DNA of 62,140 bases from NCBI GenBank assembly GCA_964585925.1, contig CAZPFS010000009.1, positions 1-62,140 on the forward strand. Direction: 5' to 3'. How positions within the stretch are numbered: position 1 is the first letter of the stretch; each line of letters begins with the position of its first letter. This DNA comes from JAAZLS01 sp964585925 (lineage in GTDB: Bacteria; Bacillota; Dethiobacteria; DTU022). This document shows, piece by piece, positions 16,317 through 25,154 of this stretch. The notes under the pieces are model-generated. The model was not told the origin of the DNA, did not search any database, and saw only the letters and a list, made by a program, of their open reading frames with translations. The position numbers and the translations under genes were made by a program.

Positions 16317-16568
16317 TTATGCTTTGTTTAATTTACTCATCTCTGCGATACAATCTGCGCATACCGCCCGGTTTTGAAAACGCTTTATATTGGTTGCGTT
16401 CCCGCAAAATATGCAAGCCGGTTCATATTTTTTAAGTATGATTTTTTCTTCATCCACATAGATTTCCAGGGCATCCTTAAGATCAATTCCCAGGGTTCTT
16501 CTGAGTTCGATGGGTATTACTACTCTTCCCAGTTCATCTACCTTACGGACAATTCCAGTAGACTTCAA
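16317..16568 (-). CDS. abrB: AbrB-family transition-state regulator
   Basis: A DNA-binding regulator that in Bacillus represses stationary-phase genes until Spo0A acts. The protein has 83 residues from TTG 16568, preceded by AAAGGAGGGG; an ATG at 16598 lacks a site. Residues 1-47 form the swapped-hairpin AbrB domain (STGIVRKVDELGRVVIP, ELRRTLGI). The C-terminal half carries two Cys pairs (CIFCGN and CADC), a small zinc ribbon seen in clostridial members. It is on the opposite strand to its neighbours, back to back with metG, as in Bacillus. Confidence 0.93.
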   Translation of the reverse strand: MKSTGIVRKVDELGRVVIPIELRRTLGIDLKDALEIYVDEEKIILKKYEPACIFCGNATNIKRFQNRAVCADCIAEMSKLNKA

Positions 16569-16817
16569 AATAGCCCCTCCTTTTACATATTTCGACAAAT
16601 ACTGTTATAATTATACTACTCCGTGTCGTAAAAGCAACAAAAACTCTTTTTTTAGGGATCAAATATGCCCCACCCATGGGAAGCAGGGTCGGGCATGGGT
16701 TCAGCCTCCAAGAAGTATATATGAAAATTTCTCACCGATAATTACTGTTATCGGCAAATACCCCATTTAAAATGCAGGGACAAGCCTTACTTGCCCGGAA
16801 TCGGATCATGGCCTGCC

Positions 16818-16846
16818 TTGAAGACGGAATACGGGTTTGATATAAT
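16818..16846 (+). promoter_or_regulatory. Sigma-A promoter of metG
   Basis: TTGAAG at 16818-16823 and TATAAT at 16841-16846 are 17 bp apart, with an extended -10 (TGATATAAT). About 40 nt of leader precede the metG start, too short for a T-box. A dyad CCGATAA-N6-TTATCGG lies upstream at 16735-16754, between the divergent abrB and metG genes. Confidence 0.8.
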
Positions 16847-16889
16847 TACCTCATATTTTGGCCTGTCTGCAGATCAAGGAGGAACTTTC

Positions 16890-18842
16890 ATGGGCAAGGG
16901 AAAAACATTTTACATAACCACCCCCATTTATTATCCAAGCAGCAAACTACATATGGGTAATTCATATACTACTGTAGCCGCCGACGCCTTGGCCAGGTTT
17001 AAACGGGCTCAGGGCCGGGATGTTTGGTTCTTAACCGGAACCGATGAACACGGCCAAAAAATTCAGCGCCAGGCAGTCCTGGCAGGCAAACCTGTCCAGG
17101 AATTTGTAGATGAAATCGTGGCCTGGATTAAAAACCTATGGCAGGTCCTGGATGTTAAATACGATGATTTCATCCGGACCACCGAGCCTCGGCACAAACA
17201 AATAGTAGCCAAAATTTTTAACCGGTTTTACGAACAGGGGGACATATACAAGGGTCATTACAAGGGCTGGTATTGCACGCCCTGTGAATCCTACTGGCAG
17301 GAAAGAGAAATGCAAGACGGGTTATGTCCTGACTGCGGTCGTCCGGTTGAACTGGTCACGGAAGAATGCTATTTTTTTCGGATGTCCAGGTACGCCCCCC
17401 GACTGCTCGAATATATTGAATCTCACCCGGAATTTATTCAGCCTGTTTCCCGGAAAAATGAGATGGTCAACAATTTTTTGCGGCCGGGTCTGGAAGATCT
17501 TTCAGTTTCCCGCGCTTCCTTTGATTGGGGGATTCCGGTTCCCTTTGATCCGAAACATGTGATTTATGTATGGCTGGATGCGCTTTCCAATTATATCACC
17601 GCCCTGAATTATGGCGAACCGAACAGCATAATGGATCATTACTGGCCGGCGGATGTGCATCTCATCGGCAAGGATATTCTGCGTTTTCATACCATTTACT
17701 GGCCGATATTTTTAATGGCTTTGGAGCTGCCTCTTCCTCGAACCGTGTTTGGACACGGGTGGTTGCTTCTCGAAGAAGGAAAAATGTCCAAATCCAAGGG
17801 CAACGTGGTAGATCCGCTCGTCCTGGTGGATCGATATGGTTCCGATGCCGTGCGTTATTTTTTACTTAGAGAAATTCCTTTTGGCGCGGACGGCACATTC
17901 AGCATAGAAGCGCTGGTCAATCGCATCAATACCGATCTGGCCAACGATCTCGGCAACCTGGTAAGCCGTACCCTGACCATGGCGGAACGCTATTTTGGAG
18001 GTCTGCTTCCCGCACCTTCAGAGGGCGGTCCCGGGGACGACGATCTTATTCAACTGGCCCTGGCAACCCCGCGGCAGATGGAAGAGGCGATGGATCGGTT
18101 TCAGATCAGCGACGCCTTGGCTATTCTGTGGAAGCTGGTTGGCCGCTGCAATAAATATATTGATGAAAACACCCCCTGGGATCTGGCCCGGCATCCGGAA
18201 CAACAGGGACGCCTGCAAACAGTAATCTATAATCTGGTGGAGGGCATCAGGTTTATAGCGGTTATGGCCGGGCCATTCATGCCCCGAACTCCCGCCCTGA
18301 TCTGGAAGCAGATTCAGGTGGAACAATGTAAAGATCTGCAAACCCGGGACAGCCTGTGCCGGTGGGGGCAGCTCGAATCGGGAACAAAGATTATCCGGGG
18401 AGAGGATCTGTTTCCCCGGCTCAACCTTCCGGAAGAGCTGTCATGGAGCAACCTGGAAACATCGACCACTGACAAAGCGACCGCCCCTGCGTCGCGACAG
18501 GAAGCAGCGCCGGGATTGATTACCCTGGAGCAACTGCGCCGGGTTGATCTGCGGGTGGCCCGGATCATCGATGCGGTCCGGGTGCCGGGAACGGACAAAT
18601 TACTGGACGTAAAGGTGGATCTGGGGGAGGATGGCCAGAGGCGGGTGGTGGCCGGGCTGGCCCGGCATTACCTCCCGGAGCAGTTGACCGGCCTGCAGGT
18701 GCTGTTCGTGGCCAATCTTCAACCGGTCCGGCTCAGGGGGATCCTTTCCGAAGGCATGTTGCTGGCGGCGTCGGATGCAGGAGGCCGCCTGGCCCTGACC
18801 ACGGTAGATCAACCGGTAACCCCGGGATGTAAAATAAGCTGA
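16890..18842 (+). CDS. metG: Methionyl-tRNA synthetase
   Basis: Charges tRNA-Met. The protein has 650 residues from ATG 16890 behind AAGGAGG. It has a class I HIGH-type motif HMGN (21-24), a single zinc knuckle with Cys129, Cys132, Cys146 and Cys149, and KMSKS at 298-302. A C-terminal OB-fold tRNA-binding domain (about 545-650) starts at EQLRRVDLRVARI. This is the Bacillus metS layout. The stop overlaps the tatD start as TGATG. Confidence 0.97.
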   Translation: MGKGKTFYITTPIYYPSSKLHMGNSYTTVAADALARFKRAQGRDVWFLTGTDEHGQKIQRQAVLAGKPVQEFVDEIVAWIKNLWQVLDVKYDDFIRTTEPRHKQIVAKIFNRFYEQGDIYKGHYKGWYCTPCESYWQEREMQDGLCPDCGRPVELVTEECYFFRMSRYAPRLLEYIESHPEFIQPVSRKNEMVNNFLRPGLEDLSVSRASFDWGIPVPFDPKHVIYVWLDALSNYITALNYGEPNSIMDHYWPADVHLIGKDILRFHTIYWPIFLMALELPLPRTVFGHGWLLLEEGKMSKSKGNVVDPLVLVDRYGSDAVRYFLLREIPFGADGTFSIEALVNRINTDLANDLGNLVSRTLTMAERYFGGLLPAPSEGGPGDDDLIQLALATPRQMEEAMDRFQISDALAILWKLVGRCNKYIDENTPWDLARHPEQQGRLQTVIYNLVEGIRFIAVMAGPFMPRTPALIWKQIQVEQCKDLQTRDSLCRWGQLESGTKIIRGEDLFPRLNLPEELSWSNLETSTTDKATAPASRQEAAPGLITLEQLRRVDLRVARIIDAVRVPGTDKLLDVKVDLGEDGQRRVVAGLARHYLPEQLTGLQVLFVANLQPVRLRGILSEGMLLAASDAGGRLALTTVDQPVTPGCKIS

Positions 18843-19612
18843 TGACCAACCTGGTGGATACCCATGCCCATTTAAACGCTCCTGAATTTAAAACAGACCT
18901 GGAAAAGGTGCTTTGCCGGGCGAGGCAGGCGGGAGTGAAGGCAGTGATCGATGTGGGCACCGGTATTGAAAGTTCCCGCCGGGCAATATCTCTGGCACTT
19001 GATTGTTCCCTGATAAAAGCGGCGGTAGGTTTTCATCCCCATGACGCCGCCGGGGTGACACCGCGGGATTTTGAACAGCTGGCCAATCTGGCCGAAAACC
19101 CCCGGGTGGTGGCTATCGGTGAGACCGGCCTTGATTATTATCGTCTGCTTTCTCCTCCTCAAATTCAGGAACATATATTCCGACGGCACCTGCATCTGGC
19201 AGTGGAGATCAACAAGCCGGTAATAATACATACCCGGGACGCGCTTCCCCAGACTTTCCGGGTGATCAGAGAGGAGCCTCTTCCGGCCCCCGGAGGGGTC
19301 ATGCACTGTTTCCAGGGTGATCGCCGCTGGGCCAGGGCGTTTTTGAGGAAAGGTTTTTACCTTTCCCTGGCCGGGACGGTTACATATCCCCGTTCCCGGC
19401 TGCAGGAGCTGTTGGCAGAAATTCCCCTGGACCGGCTTCTTTTAGAAACCGATTGTCCCTATCTTGCTCCCCAGGCTTTCAGGGGTCGCAGAAATGAACC
19501 GGCCTATATTACCGAAATTTACCTGAAGGTGGCTCATGTCCTGGGATTGAATATAGAGGAACTGGCATCTATAATATGGGACAATGCCTGTCGCCTGTTT
19601 GGAAGGCTATAG
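18842..19612 (+). CDS. tatD: TatD-family metal-dependent hydrolase
   Basis: A TIM-barrel deoxyribonuclease-like hydrolase of 256 residues, the counterpart of B. subtilis yabD. Metal ligands are visible: DTHAHL at the N-terminus, the Glu of GETGLDYY, PVIIHTRDA, MHCF and the Asp of LETDCPYLAP. It is translationally coupled to metG by a 1-nt overlap, as in many Firmicutes. Confidence 0.95.
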   Translation: MTNLVDTHAHLNAPEFKTDLEKVLCRARQAGVKAVIDVGTGIESSRRAISLALDCSLIKAAVGFHPHDAAGVTPRDFEQLANLAENPRVVAIGETGLDYYRLLSPPQIQEHIFRRHLHLAVEINKPVIIHTRDALPQTFRVIREEPLPAPGGVMHCFQGDRRWARAFLRKGFYLSLAGTVTYPRSRLQELLAEIPLDRLLLETDCPYLAPQAFRGRRNEPAYITEIYLKVAHVLGLNIEELASIIWDNACRLFGRL

Positions 19613-19709
19613 CCTTCGATCAAAATTTGATGGTTGCTGCCTGGAAATAAATGCATATACTAATTTTAATGGCATAAATAATAATCGGATGAGAGGCAAA
19701 GGAGGGATC

Positions 19710-20381
19710 ATGGTGAAATGTTCACTGTTTCCGCATTTGCCGGCATTATCCTTGAAAACAAAGATCGCCGTCGGTGCGGCCATTTTTTTAGCCTTGATTC
19801 TGGGAGAATGGATGATTTTGAAAATTCCACCGGGCGACTTTCAAAAACCAACTCAGGCCGATACCGTTTTGGATGAAGACGATCTATTTCCGTCCCCTGG
19901 ATTCAAGCTTCTAAGATGGGAACAGTTGCAAATTAACAAAATATTCAGCAGGAGGCCCCATGAGAGGTTTTTGGCGCAGACAGAGCCTGAGCAGAATCCT
20001 GAGCCAGCCAAGGCAGACAATAACCGCCGGGAGGCGCCCGGGGCGTCGAGTCAGCAGGTTGCTTCCCGAGGAGAGCGTATGGGTGCTGTAATCAAAGGCT
20101 ACGCCTCCTGGTACGGCGGCGGTGACGGTTTTGACGGCCTCCCCACTGCCAGCGGGGAGCTGTTCGATGCTTACGCTTTTACGGCAGCTCACAGGGAACT
20201 GCCCTTCGGAACCATGCTTCGGGTTACCTCCCCGGGCACCGGGAAAAGTGTGGTGGTGCGGATAAATGACCGCGGGCCCTTCAATTACAACCTGATTCTC
20301 GATCTGTCCTGGGCGGCGGCGGAACAGATCGGAATAATTTCCGCCGGCGTAGGCCCTGTAGAAATTGAGATACTTGAATGA
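19710..20381 (+). CDS. RlpA-like double-psi beta-barrel protein, membrane-anchored
   Basis: A 223-residue cell-envelope protein. ATG 19710 follows AAAGGAGGG. One N-terminal transmembrane or signal segment lies at about 15-35, with no lipobox. A charged, low-complexity linker follows. The C-terminal domain, about 125-223, is an RlpA/expansin-like barrel: GYASWYGGGDGF, ELPFGTMLRV, VVVRINDRGPF and LDLSWAAAEQIG. RlpA proteins bind or cleave denuded peptidoglycan; the active Asp of NDRGP is present. A role in cell wall or spore cortex is inferred from the sporulation neighbours. Confidence 0.85.
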   Translation: MVKCSLFPHLPALSLKTKIAVGAAIFLALILGEWMILKIPPGDFQKPTQADTVLDEDDLFPSPGFKLLRWEQLQINKIFSRRPHERFLAQTEPEQNPEPAKADNNRREAPGASSQQVASRGERMGAVIKGYASWYGGGDGFDGLPTASGELFDAYAFTAAHRELPFGTMLRVTSPGTGKSVVVRINDRGPFNYNLILDLSWAAAEQIGIISAGVGPVEIEILE

Positions 20382-20389
20382 CAAATGGG

Positions 20390-20713
20390 CTAGCCCAGTA
20401 AACCCTGCAGTTTGAACGCCAGCGACAGGTCTCCTTTGATTTTCAGTCTGCCGGTAAGAAATGCCGAGGCTGCACCGAGCCGGCCCTCCCACAGGGAGTT
20501 AAAATCAGTTTCGGATATGGTGAATGTAATATCCGGAGTGTTCGGCGCTCCTGCCATAAGTTCTGCTTTTCCGCTTTGAACCCTGACCTGGAATATACCA
20601 CCCGCCCCTCCGGTAAGGATCAATTGGTACACCCCGTCAATCCCCTGCAGTTTTGAAGGGTCCACTGTTTCAAGCGTATCCCGAAGCGCCCTTAAGGTAT
20701 CCTTGAATTCCAA
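20390..20713 (-). CDS. Single-domain SCP2 sterol-carrier-like protein
   Basis: A 107-residue protein consisting only of an SCP2-type lipid-binding fold: a helix (LRALRDTLETVDPS), a beta sheet (GVYQLILTGGAGGIFQV), PDITFTISETDFNSLWEGRL and FLTGRLKIKGDLSLAFKLQ. TTG 20713 is chosen because AAAGGGGA precedes it; the frame is open further upstream without a site. It probably binds a hydrophobic ligand; the identity is unknown. It is transcribed against its neighbours and ends 8 nt from the RlpA-like stop. Confidence 0.85.
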   Translation of the reverse strand: MEFKDTLRALRDTLETVDPSKLQGIDGVYQLILTGGAGGIFQVRVQSGKAELMAGAPNTPDITFTISETDFNSLWEGRLGAASAFLTGRLKIKGDLSLAFKLQGLLG

Positions 20714-20963
20714 TTTTCTATCCCCTTTGCCTTTTTGGATATAGTTGCATTCCTTTATCTCCCTTGCCTTTTCCCCGGGAATGATGCAGGCGACGGCCGG
20801 ACAGATGTGGGCCAATCAGGTTTGTTCTGTCACTATATCTCATAAAACCCATGCCCTGCAAATCAGGATCTGCCCGGGGCGAAGTGAGTATAAATATCGG
20901 CGGTGCGGATATAATAGCCCTTCAGATAGACAGAGAATAACCGGGTACATGGGGGAGGAGCAA

Positions 20964-22004
20964 ATGAAGGGGTATATTTCCGAGAAAAAAGACCTAGATC
21001 CGCAACCAAAAGCGGCCGGGATCAGAGAATTCGGGTGTTGGATATCGGGAATGATTGCCAGGCATGTCCTGGTGATATATGTTTTGGTTACCGGGATAGT
21101 GATCGCGGTTATCTATACGCAGATCACCCGCACCGCGGTTTACCAGGTGGATGATTGCCCGGCGGCTGCTGCCTGTTCAATCTGCGGGGAGCCAGATCTG
21201 TTGCTGGAAACGGGCCCCCCGCCTGAATCCCGAAAGCGGGATCTACGAAACCTGAATGCAGCTACCGCTAAGCAGGCTCGGTTTCTGGTTCAGGCTGAAA
21301 ATCAATTTCCGGTGTTTGTATTGGAGGAGGATTCGGTTACCGAAATCTGGACTTTCCCGCAATCGGTGAGGGAAGTTTTAACAGCGGCGGGTATCCCGAT
21401 CGGACCCGGCGACCGGGTGGAACCGGAAGGGATTGTCCATTCCCGGACGGAGATCCGGATCCTTAGGGCAGAAGACGAGATGCTCGATGCCGGGCTGCAG
21501 TCGGCTGCGGTACGGTCCGGGGATCCCGGTCTGAGCAGGGGATCAATCAACGTAACCCGGCCGGAATCCAGGCTCACTTCCTCAGCCGGTGTTCCGGAAC
21601 ATGATATCTTCCTGCCGGCGAGCCGCGAAATAAAAATAGAAAATATTCTCGAGGTAACCGCTACCGCGTACTGTCCCGGAACCCCCGGATCGGGTTGTCC
21701 GCTGGATCAACAGGGCCATTCAGAGTGCACAGGCTGCTACAATGACGGATATACCTATACCGGGAAAAAGGCGGTTCAGGGAGAGGGCACCCTGGATTCT
21801 CCGCGCATGGTGGCGGTAGATCCCCGGATTATCCCGTTGTTTAGCACAGTATATCTTGAAGGAATCGGCTTTGCCGTTGCCGAAGATATTGGAGGGGCAA
21901 TCAAAGGAAATCGGATAGACCTTTTATTTGATCTGCACCGGGATGCTTCGGAGTTCGGGTTGAAAAAAGGGATACGGCTGTATGTACTTTCTGAAACTGG
22001 CTAA
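20964..22004 (+). CDS. yabE: YabE-like cell-wall protein with one DUF348 and a 3D domain
   Basis: A 346-residue exported, membrane-anchored wall protein. ATG 20964 follows GGGGAGGAG. A transmembrane segment lies at about 32-52. One DUF348 unit (PVFVLEEDSVTEIWTFPQS, REVLTAAGIPI) follows, then a linker. The C-terminal 3D/MltA-like barrel (about 230-343) has TATAYCPG, MVAVDPRIIPL, and DIGGAIKGNRIDLLF with the catalytic-type Asp residues. Relatives are often Rpf/YocH-like muralytic enzymes. No G5 domain is seen, and a Cys-rich insert (CP...CPL...CTGC) sits inside the 3D domain. It lies next to rsmA, as in Bacillus, but rnmV is missing. Confidence 0.88.
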   Translation: MKGYISEKKDLDPQPKAAGIREFGCWISGMIARHVLVIYVLVTGIVIAVIYTQITRTAVYQVDDCPAAAACSICGEPDLLLETGPPPESRKRDLRNLNAATAKQARFLVQAENQFPVFVLEEDSVTEIWTFPQSVREVLTAAGIPIGPGDRVEPEGIVHSRTEIRILRAEDEMLDAGLQSAAVRSGDPGLSRGSINVTRPESRLTSSAGVPEHDIFLPASREIKIENILEVTATAYCPGTPGSGCPLDQQGHSECTGCYNDGYTYTGKKAVQGEGTLDSPRMVAVDPRIIPLFSTVYLEGIGFAVAEDIGGAIKGNRIDLLFDLHRDASEFGLKKGIRLYVLSETG

Positions 22005-22027
22005 TCCGGTTCCGGCAGGGGTGTGCA

Positions 22028-22903
22028 ATGTCCGATAATATTTTTATTCCTACCTCCCCCAGGGAGGTAGTTTCTATTTTTGAAAAATACGGATTTCATC
22101 CCCGCAAAGGGTGGGGGCAAAATTTTCTGGTGGACAAAAATATCGCCGCCAAAATCGTCGAGGCTGCAGAAATTAAACCGGGGGAAGCGGTTATAGAAAT
22201 TGGCCCGGGGCTGGGGGCGTTAACCTTGCCTCTGTTGGAGCAGGGGGCAAATGTGCTGGCTCTGGAAATCGATGTCGGCTTGTTCAGGTTGCTGCAGGAT
22301 ATATTGCCTAAGTGTACCTCGGCCCGGATAATGCAAGGCGATGCCTTGCAGGTAATTTGGCAGGAGTTGATTGAAAACCATTTTGACCGAAGAGCCCGGA
22401 TAAAACTGTTGTCCAATCTTCCCTACAGCATTTCCTCCCCGCTGCTGTACCGTTTATTTGAGGAGAGGTTCCCCTTTTCCATGGCGGTGATCATGTTGCA
22501 GTCGGAGGTGGCTGAGCGTCTGGTATCTTCACCGGGAGGCGATTACGGCAGCCTGTCGGTGTTGAGCCAGTATTACACCTCCAGCAAAATTTTGTTTCGG
22601 GTGCCTTCCCATTTATTCTGGCCCCGTCCGGCGGTTGATTCGGCCCTAGTCCGGCTGATACCGCGTCCCCCCTTGCTGGAACCGCCCCAGGAGCCGCTTT
22701 TCTGGCGGCTGGTGAAGGGTGTTTTTAAAGTCAGGCGCAAAACCATGCTGAATGGGCTTCTCCATACCTTTCCCTGGAAAAAAGAAATGGCGGCGGGCCT
22801 CTTGCAAGCGTCGGGAATAGATCCCGTTCGACGTCCGGAAACCCTATCGGTGGGTGAATTTGCAAACCTGAGCCGGTTGATTTATAATAAAAACATCGGA
22901 TAA
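22028..22903 (+). CDS. rsmA: 16S rRNA dimethyladenosine transferase
   Basis: KsgA-type enzyme that dimethylates two adjacent adenines at the 3' end of 16S rRNA. The protein has 291 residues. KGWGQNFLVD, the SAM loop EIGPGLGALT, the catalytic SNLPYSISSPLL and FWPRPAVDSALV are all intact. It follows yabE after 23 nt, as in Bacillus. Confidence 0.97.
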   Translation: MSDNIFIPTSPREVVSIFEKYGFHPRKGWGQNFLVDKNIAAKIVEAAEIKPGEAVIEIGPGLGALTLPLLEQGANVLALEIDVGLFRLLQDILPKCTSARIMQGDALQVIWQELIENHFDRRARIKLLSNLPYSISSPLLYRLFEERFPFSMAVIMLQSEVAERLVSSPGGDYGSLSVLSQYYTSSKILFRVPSHLFWPRPAVDSALVRLIPRPPLLEPPQEPLFWRLVKGVFKVRRKTMLNGLLHTFPWKKEMAAGLLQASGIDPVRRPETLSVGEFANLSRLIYNKNIG

Positions 22904-22923
22904 TTCAAAGAAGGGACTACTAA

Positions 22924-23400
22924 ATGCACTTTTACAGCCCTTCCCGGGGCCGAATGAGCTTTAGAGATGTATTTAAGGATTTGATAGATTACACCGGTTC
23001 TCAGCCCGAAGCAAATTACAAATTAATTATCGGCACCGATTCTCATGCCTACTTCGGGGAAAGCGTGGTATTCGTTACGGCGATTGTTATCCACCGCGTG
23101 GGCAAAGGGGGGCGCTTTTTTTTTCAAAAGCAAAAACAGCCCTTTATGGCCAGCTTGCGCCAGCGCATATACTATGAGACTTTCCTCAGCCTGGAGGTAG
23201 CCAGTCGCCTGACAGAAAAGCTGGCCCGGAATGGACATGGCGACTTAAACGTGGAAATCCATCTGGATGTGGGAGAAAAAGGAGATACCCGGGAAATTAT
23301 CAAAGAGGTGGTGGGCATGGTTATCGGCAGCGGTTACAATGCCCGCATCAAACCCGATTCCTATGGAGCCTCCAATGTGGCCGACCGGTTCACACACTGA
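22924..23400 (+). CDS. YkuK-like RNase H-fold protein (DUF458)
   Basis: A 158-residue protein of the YkuK/DUF458 family, which has an RNase H-like fold and unproven function. Visible features are IIGTDSHAYF near the N-terminus, KQKQPFMASLRQRIYYET, VEIHLDVGEKGDTREIIKEVVG with acidic residues, and a C-terminal KPDSYGASNVADRFTH. The Asp and Glu residues sit where RNase H-fold nucleases bind metal, so nuclease activity is possible. It lies 20 nt behind rsmA, where Bacillus has yabG. Confidence 0.85.
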   Translation: MHFYSPSRGRMSFRDVFKDLIDYTGSQPEANYKLIIGTDSHAYFGESVVFVTAIVIHRVGKGGRFFFQKQKQPFMASLRQRIYYETFLSLEVASRLTEKLARNGHGDLNVEIHLDVGEKGDTREIIKEVVGMVIGSGYNARIKPDSYGASNVADRFTH

Positions 23401-23420
23401 CCCGGAAGGCGGGGTTTGTA

Positions 23421-23449
23421 TTGACAATTACCTATATTTATGCTAAAAT
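23421..23449 (+). promoter_or_regulatory. Strong sigma-A promoter of veg
   Basis: A perfect TTGACA (23421-23426), a 17-bp spacer and TAAAAT (23444-23449). The B. subtilis veg promoter is a classic strong vegetative promoter, and this one looks similarly strong. Confidence 0.9.
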
Positions 23450-23494
23450 TTTGTTGATTATAGTAAACAAAAGAACCTAAAGGTGGTTTTAAAC

Positions 23495-23761
23495 TTGACT
23501 GGGAAAGATGTATTGCGGGAAATTCGCAGTCAACTGGAACCCCATGTTGGTGAAAAAATCAAACTCAAGGCCAACCGAGGCCGCCGTAAAACCTACGAAA
23601 AAGAAGGGGTTCTGGAAAGCATATATCCTTCTATATTTGTAGTCAGGGTAGACGAGCCGCATTATTTTCAGCGTCTTTCTTTTACCTATGCCGATGTTCT
23701 GACGGAAACTGTGGAGTTAACATTTGGCGAGGGAAAAAGGCGCCGCTCGGCCAGTCTGTAA
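23495..23761 (+). CDS. veg: Veg protein
   Basis: A small, highly expressed protein; in B. subtilis it stimulates biofilm formation through SinR control. The protein has 88 residues from TTG 23495, with AAAGGTGG upstream. The family core GEKIKLKANRGRRKTYEKEG and SIYPSIFVV are present, followed by FQRLSFTYADVLTETVEL. It is monocistronic, with its own promoter and terminator, as in Bacillus. Confidence 0.95.
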   Translation: MTGKDVLREIRSQLEPHVGEKIKLKANRGRRKTYEKEGVLESIYPSIFVVRVDEPHYFQRLSFTYADVLTETVELTFGEGKRRRSASL

Positions 23762-23781
23762 AAACTACAAGCGCTCACCTT

Positions 23782-23810
23782 GCCGGAATTTGATTGTCCG
23801 GCTTTTTTTT
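23782..23810 (+). terminator. Rho-independent terminator of veg
   Basis: GCCGGA (23782-23787) pairs with TCCGGC (23797-23802), followed by eight T residues. Confidence 0.85.
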
Positions 23811-23910
23811 GTAAAACCTAACAGGCCCGCCATGAAACCTCGGGATTAAATTTGGCTATTAGAATTAAACTATACTGCCACCAAAAATCACAATGCAGGA
23901 GTTGATGCTG

Positions 23911-24093
23911 ATGGCCAGACGGCGACCGGTTATGTCTGAGGAATTAAAACAGGAAATCGCCGAAGACCTTGGCGTGCTCGACCTGGTTCGGCGGGAGGGA
24001 TGGGGCAGCGTTGCCTCCCGGCAATGCGGCAATATTGTTAGAAAAGCCATTGAGAGAGCCGAGCAGTCACTTCCTGGTAAAAATCATCAATAA
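23911..24093 (+). CDS. sspF: Alpha/beta-type small acid-soluble spore protein, SspF-like
   Basis: A DNA-coating spore protein of about 60 residues. MARRRPVMSEELKQEIAEDL aligns with SspF, followed by GWGSVASRQCGNIVRKAIERAEQ, a variant of the alpha/beta SASP signature. ATG 23911 is 9 nt after AGGAG; ATG 23893 and 23905 are in frame but worse placed. The position between veg and ispE is that of B. subtilis sspF. Forespore (sigma-G) expression is expected, but no clear sigma-G promoter could be fixed. Confidence 0.92.
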   Translation: MARRRPVMSEELKQEIAEDLGVLDLVRREGWGSVASRQCGNIVRKAIERAEQSLPGKNHQ

Positions 24094-24101
24094 TGGTGGC
24101 C

Positions 24102-24136
24102 GGTATGCCCCGTAAGGGGCATACCTTATTTTTTCA
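24102..24136 (+). terminator. Rho-independent terminator of sspF
   Basis: A perfect 10-bp stem, GGTATGCCCC (24102-24111) with GGGGCATACC (24116-24125), a GTAA tetraloop, then TTATTTTTTC. Confidence 0.92.
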
Positions 24137-24250
24137 TTTTATTTATGTGTTATTATTTGTATTATGTTCCCGATTATACCGAAAACACTGGGGATGCAAT
24201 TGGGGCAGGAATCTCGCCCCGGGGAATGTTTCCCCCAAAAAGGAATGCGA

Positions 24251-25129
24251 ATGAAAATCAGGGCCCCCGCTAAACTCAATCTGGGACTCAAGGTATCGAG
24301 GCGCCGCCGGGACGGCTATCATGAAATTGAGTCAATTTTGCAGCAAATATCTTTATCCGATTATCTGATCTTTGAGCCCGCGGAAACTCCCGGCTGGAGC
24401 TTCAAATGCTCCCACCCTCGACTGGGAGGAAGAGACAACCTGGTCTGCCAGGCAGCGCAGATGGTAGAAAGGGCCGCCGGAAAAAGATTGCCCGGTGTAA
24501 ATATAACCTTGTTCAAGAATATTCCCATAGGTTCGGGACTAGGCGGCGGGAGCAGCGATGCCGCCGCCGCTCTGATAGGTTTGAATAAGTTTTGGAAGAT
24601 GGGGCTTTCTACTCGGGATCTGGCCGGCCTGGGAGCCATTCTGGGCTCCGATATTCCTTTTTTTCTGCAGGGAGGCACTGCCCTGGCCCGCGGCAGGGGG
24701 GAAATAATAGATCCCCTGCCACAACTCCCCTTTTTTTGGGTAGTGTTGGCCTTGCCTCCCCGGTTAAGTTTATCAACCGCTTCCGTATATGCTTCCTTGG
24801 GGGGAAAAATACCTTTCGGACCGTCGCCGGGTATTTTGCAGAAAGCCGTAACCAGCGGTGACCGGGAGGGCATACTGAATTGGTTATGTATGGAGCCGGT
24901 CAACAGTTTACAACCGGCCGTGCTGGCCCGCCACCCCAGCCTGCGATTGCTCAAGAACAAAATGGAGGGGCTGGGCCTTCACCCGGTAATGTCTGGAAGC
25001 GGTCCTGCTTTATTTGCGTTATCCGACAGTTATTTGCTGTCCAACCGGGCGGCGATGGCCCTGCAGGCGGAAGGGTACCGGGCGACGTTGTGCTGGACGA
25101 TTTCGAAAACCATGGTTGGCCGGTGTTGA
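24251..25129 (+). CDS. ispE: 4-diphosphocytidyl-2-C-methyl-D-erythritol kinase
   Basis: A GHMP kinase of the MEP isoprenoid pathway. The protein has 292 residues from ATG 24251; ATG 24245 is also possible, with AAAGGA upstream. The motifs APAKLNLGL, the ATP loop PIGSGLGGGSSDAAA and the C-terminal MSGSGPALFAL are intact. A nucleotidyltransferase gene follows after 25 nt, so the two are likely co-transcribed. Confidence 0.96.
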   Translation: MKIRAPAKLNLGLKVSRRRRDGYHEIESILQQISLSDYLIFEPAETPGWSFKCSHPRLGGRDNLVCQAAQMVERAAGKRLPGVNITLFKNIPIGSGLGGGSSDAAAALIGLNKFWKMGLSTRDLAGLGAILGSDIPFFLQGGTALARGRGEIIDPLPQLPFFWVVLALPPRLSLSTASVYASLGGKIPFGPSPGILQKAVTSGDREGILNWLCMEPVNSLQPAVLARHPSLRLLKNKMEGLGLHPVMSGSGPALFALSDSYLLSNRAAMALQAEGYRATLCWTISKTMVGRC

Positions 25130-25154
25130 TCAAACCATAAAGGGGAAATGTACA

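Noticed and set aside
16600..16889. T-box or S-box leader for metG
   Set aside because: No T-box core word or terminator is present, and a good sigma-A promoter lies only about 40 nt upstream of the gene.
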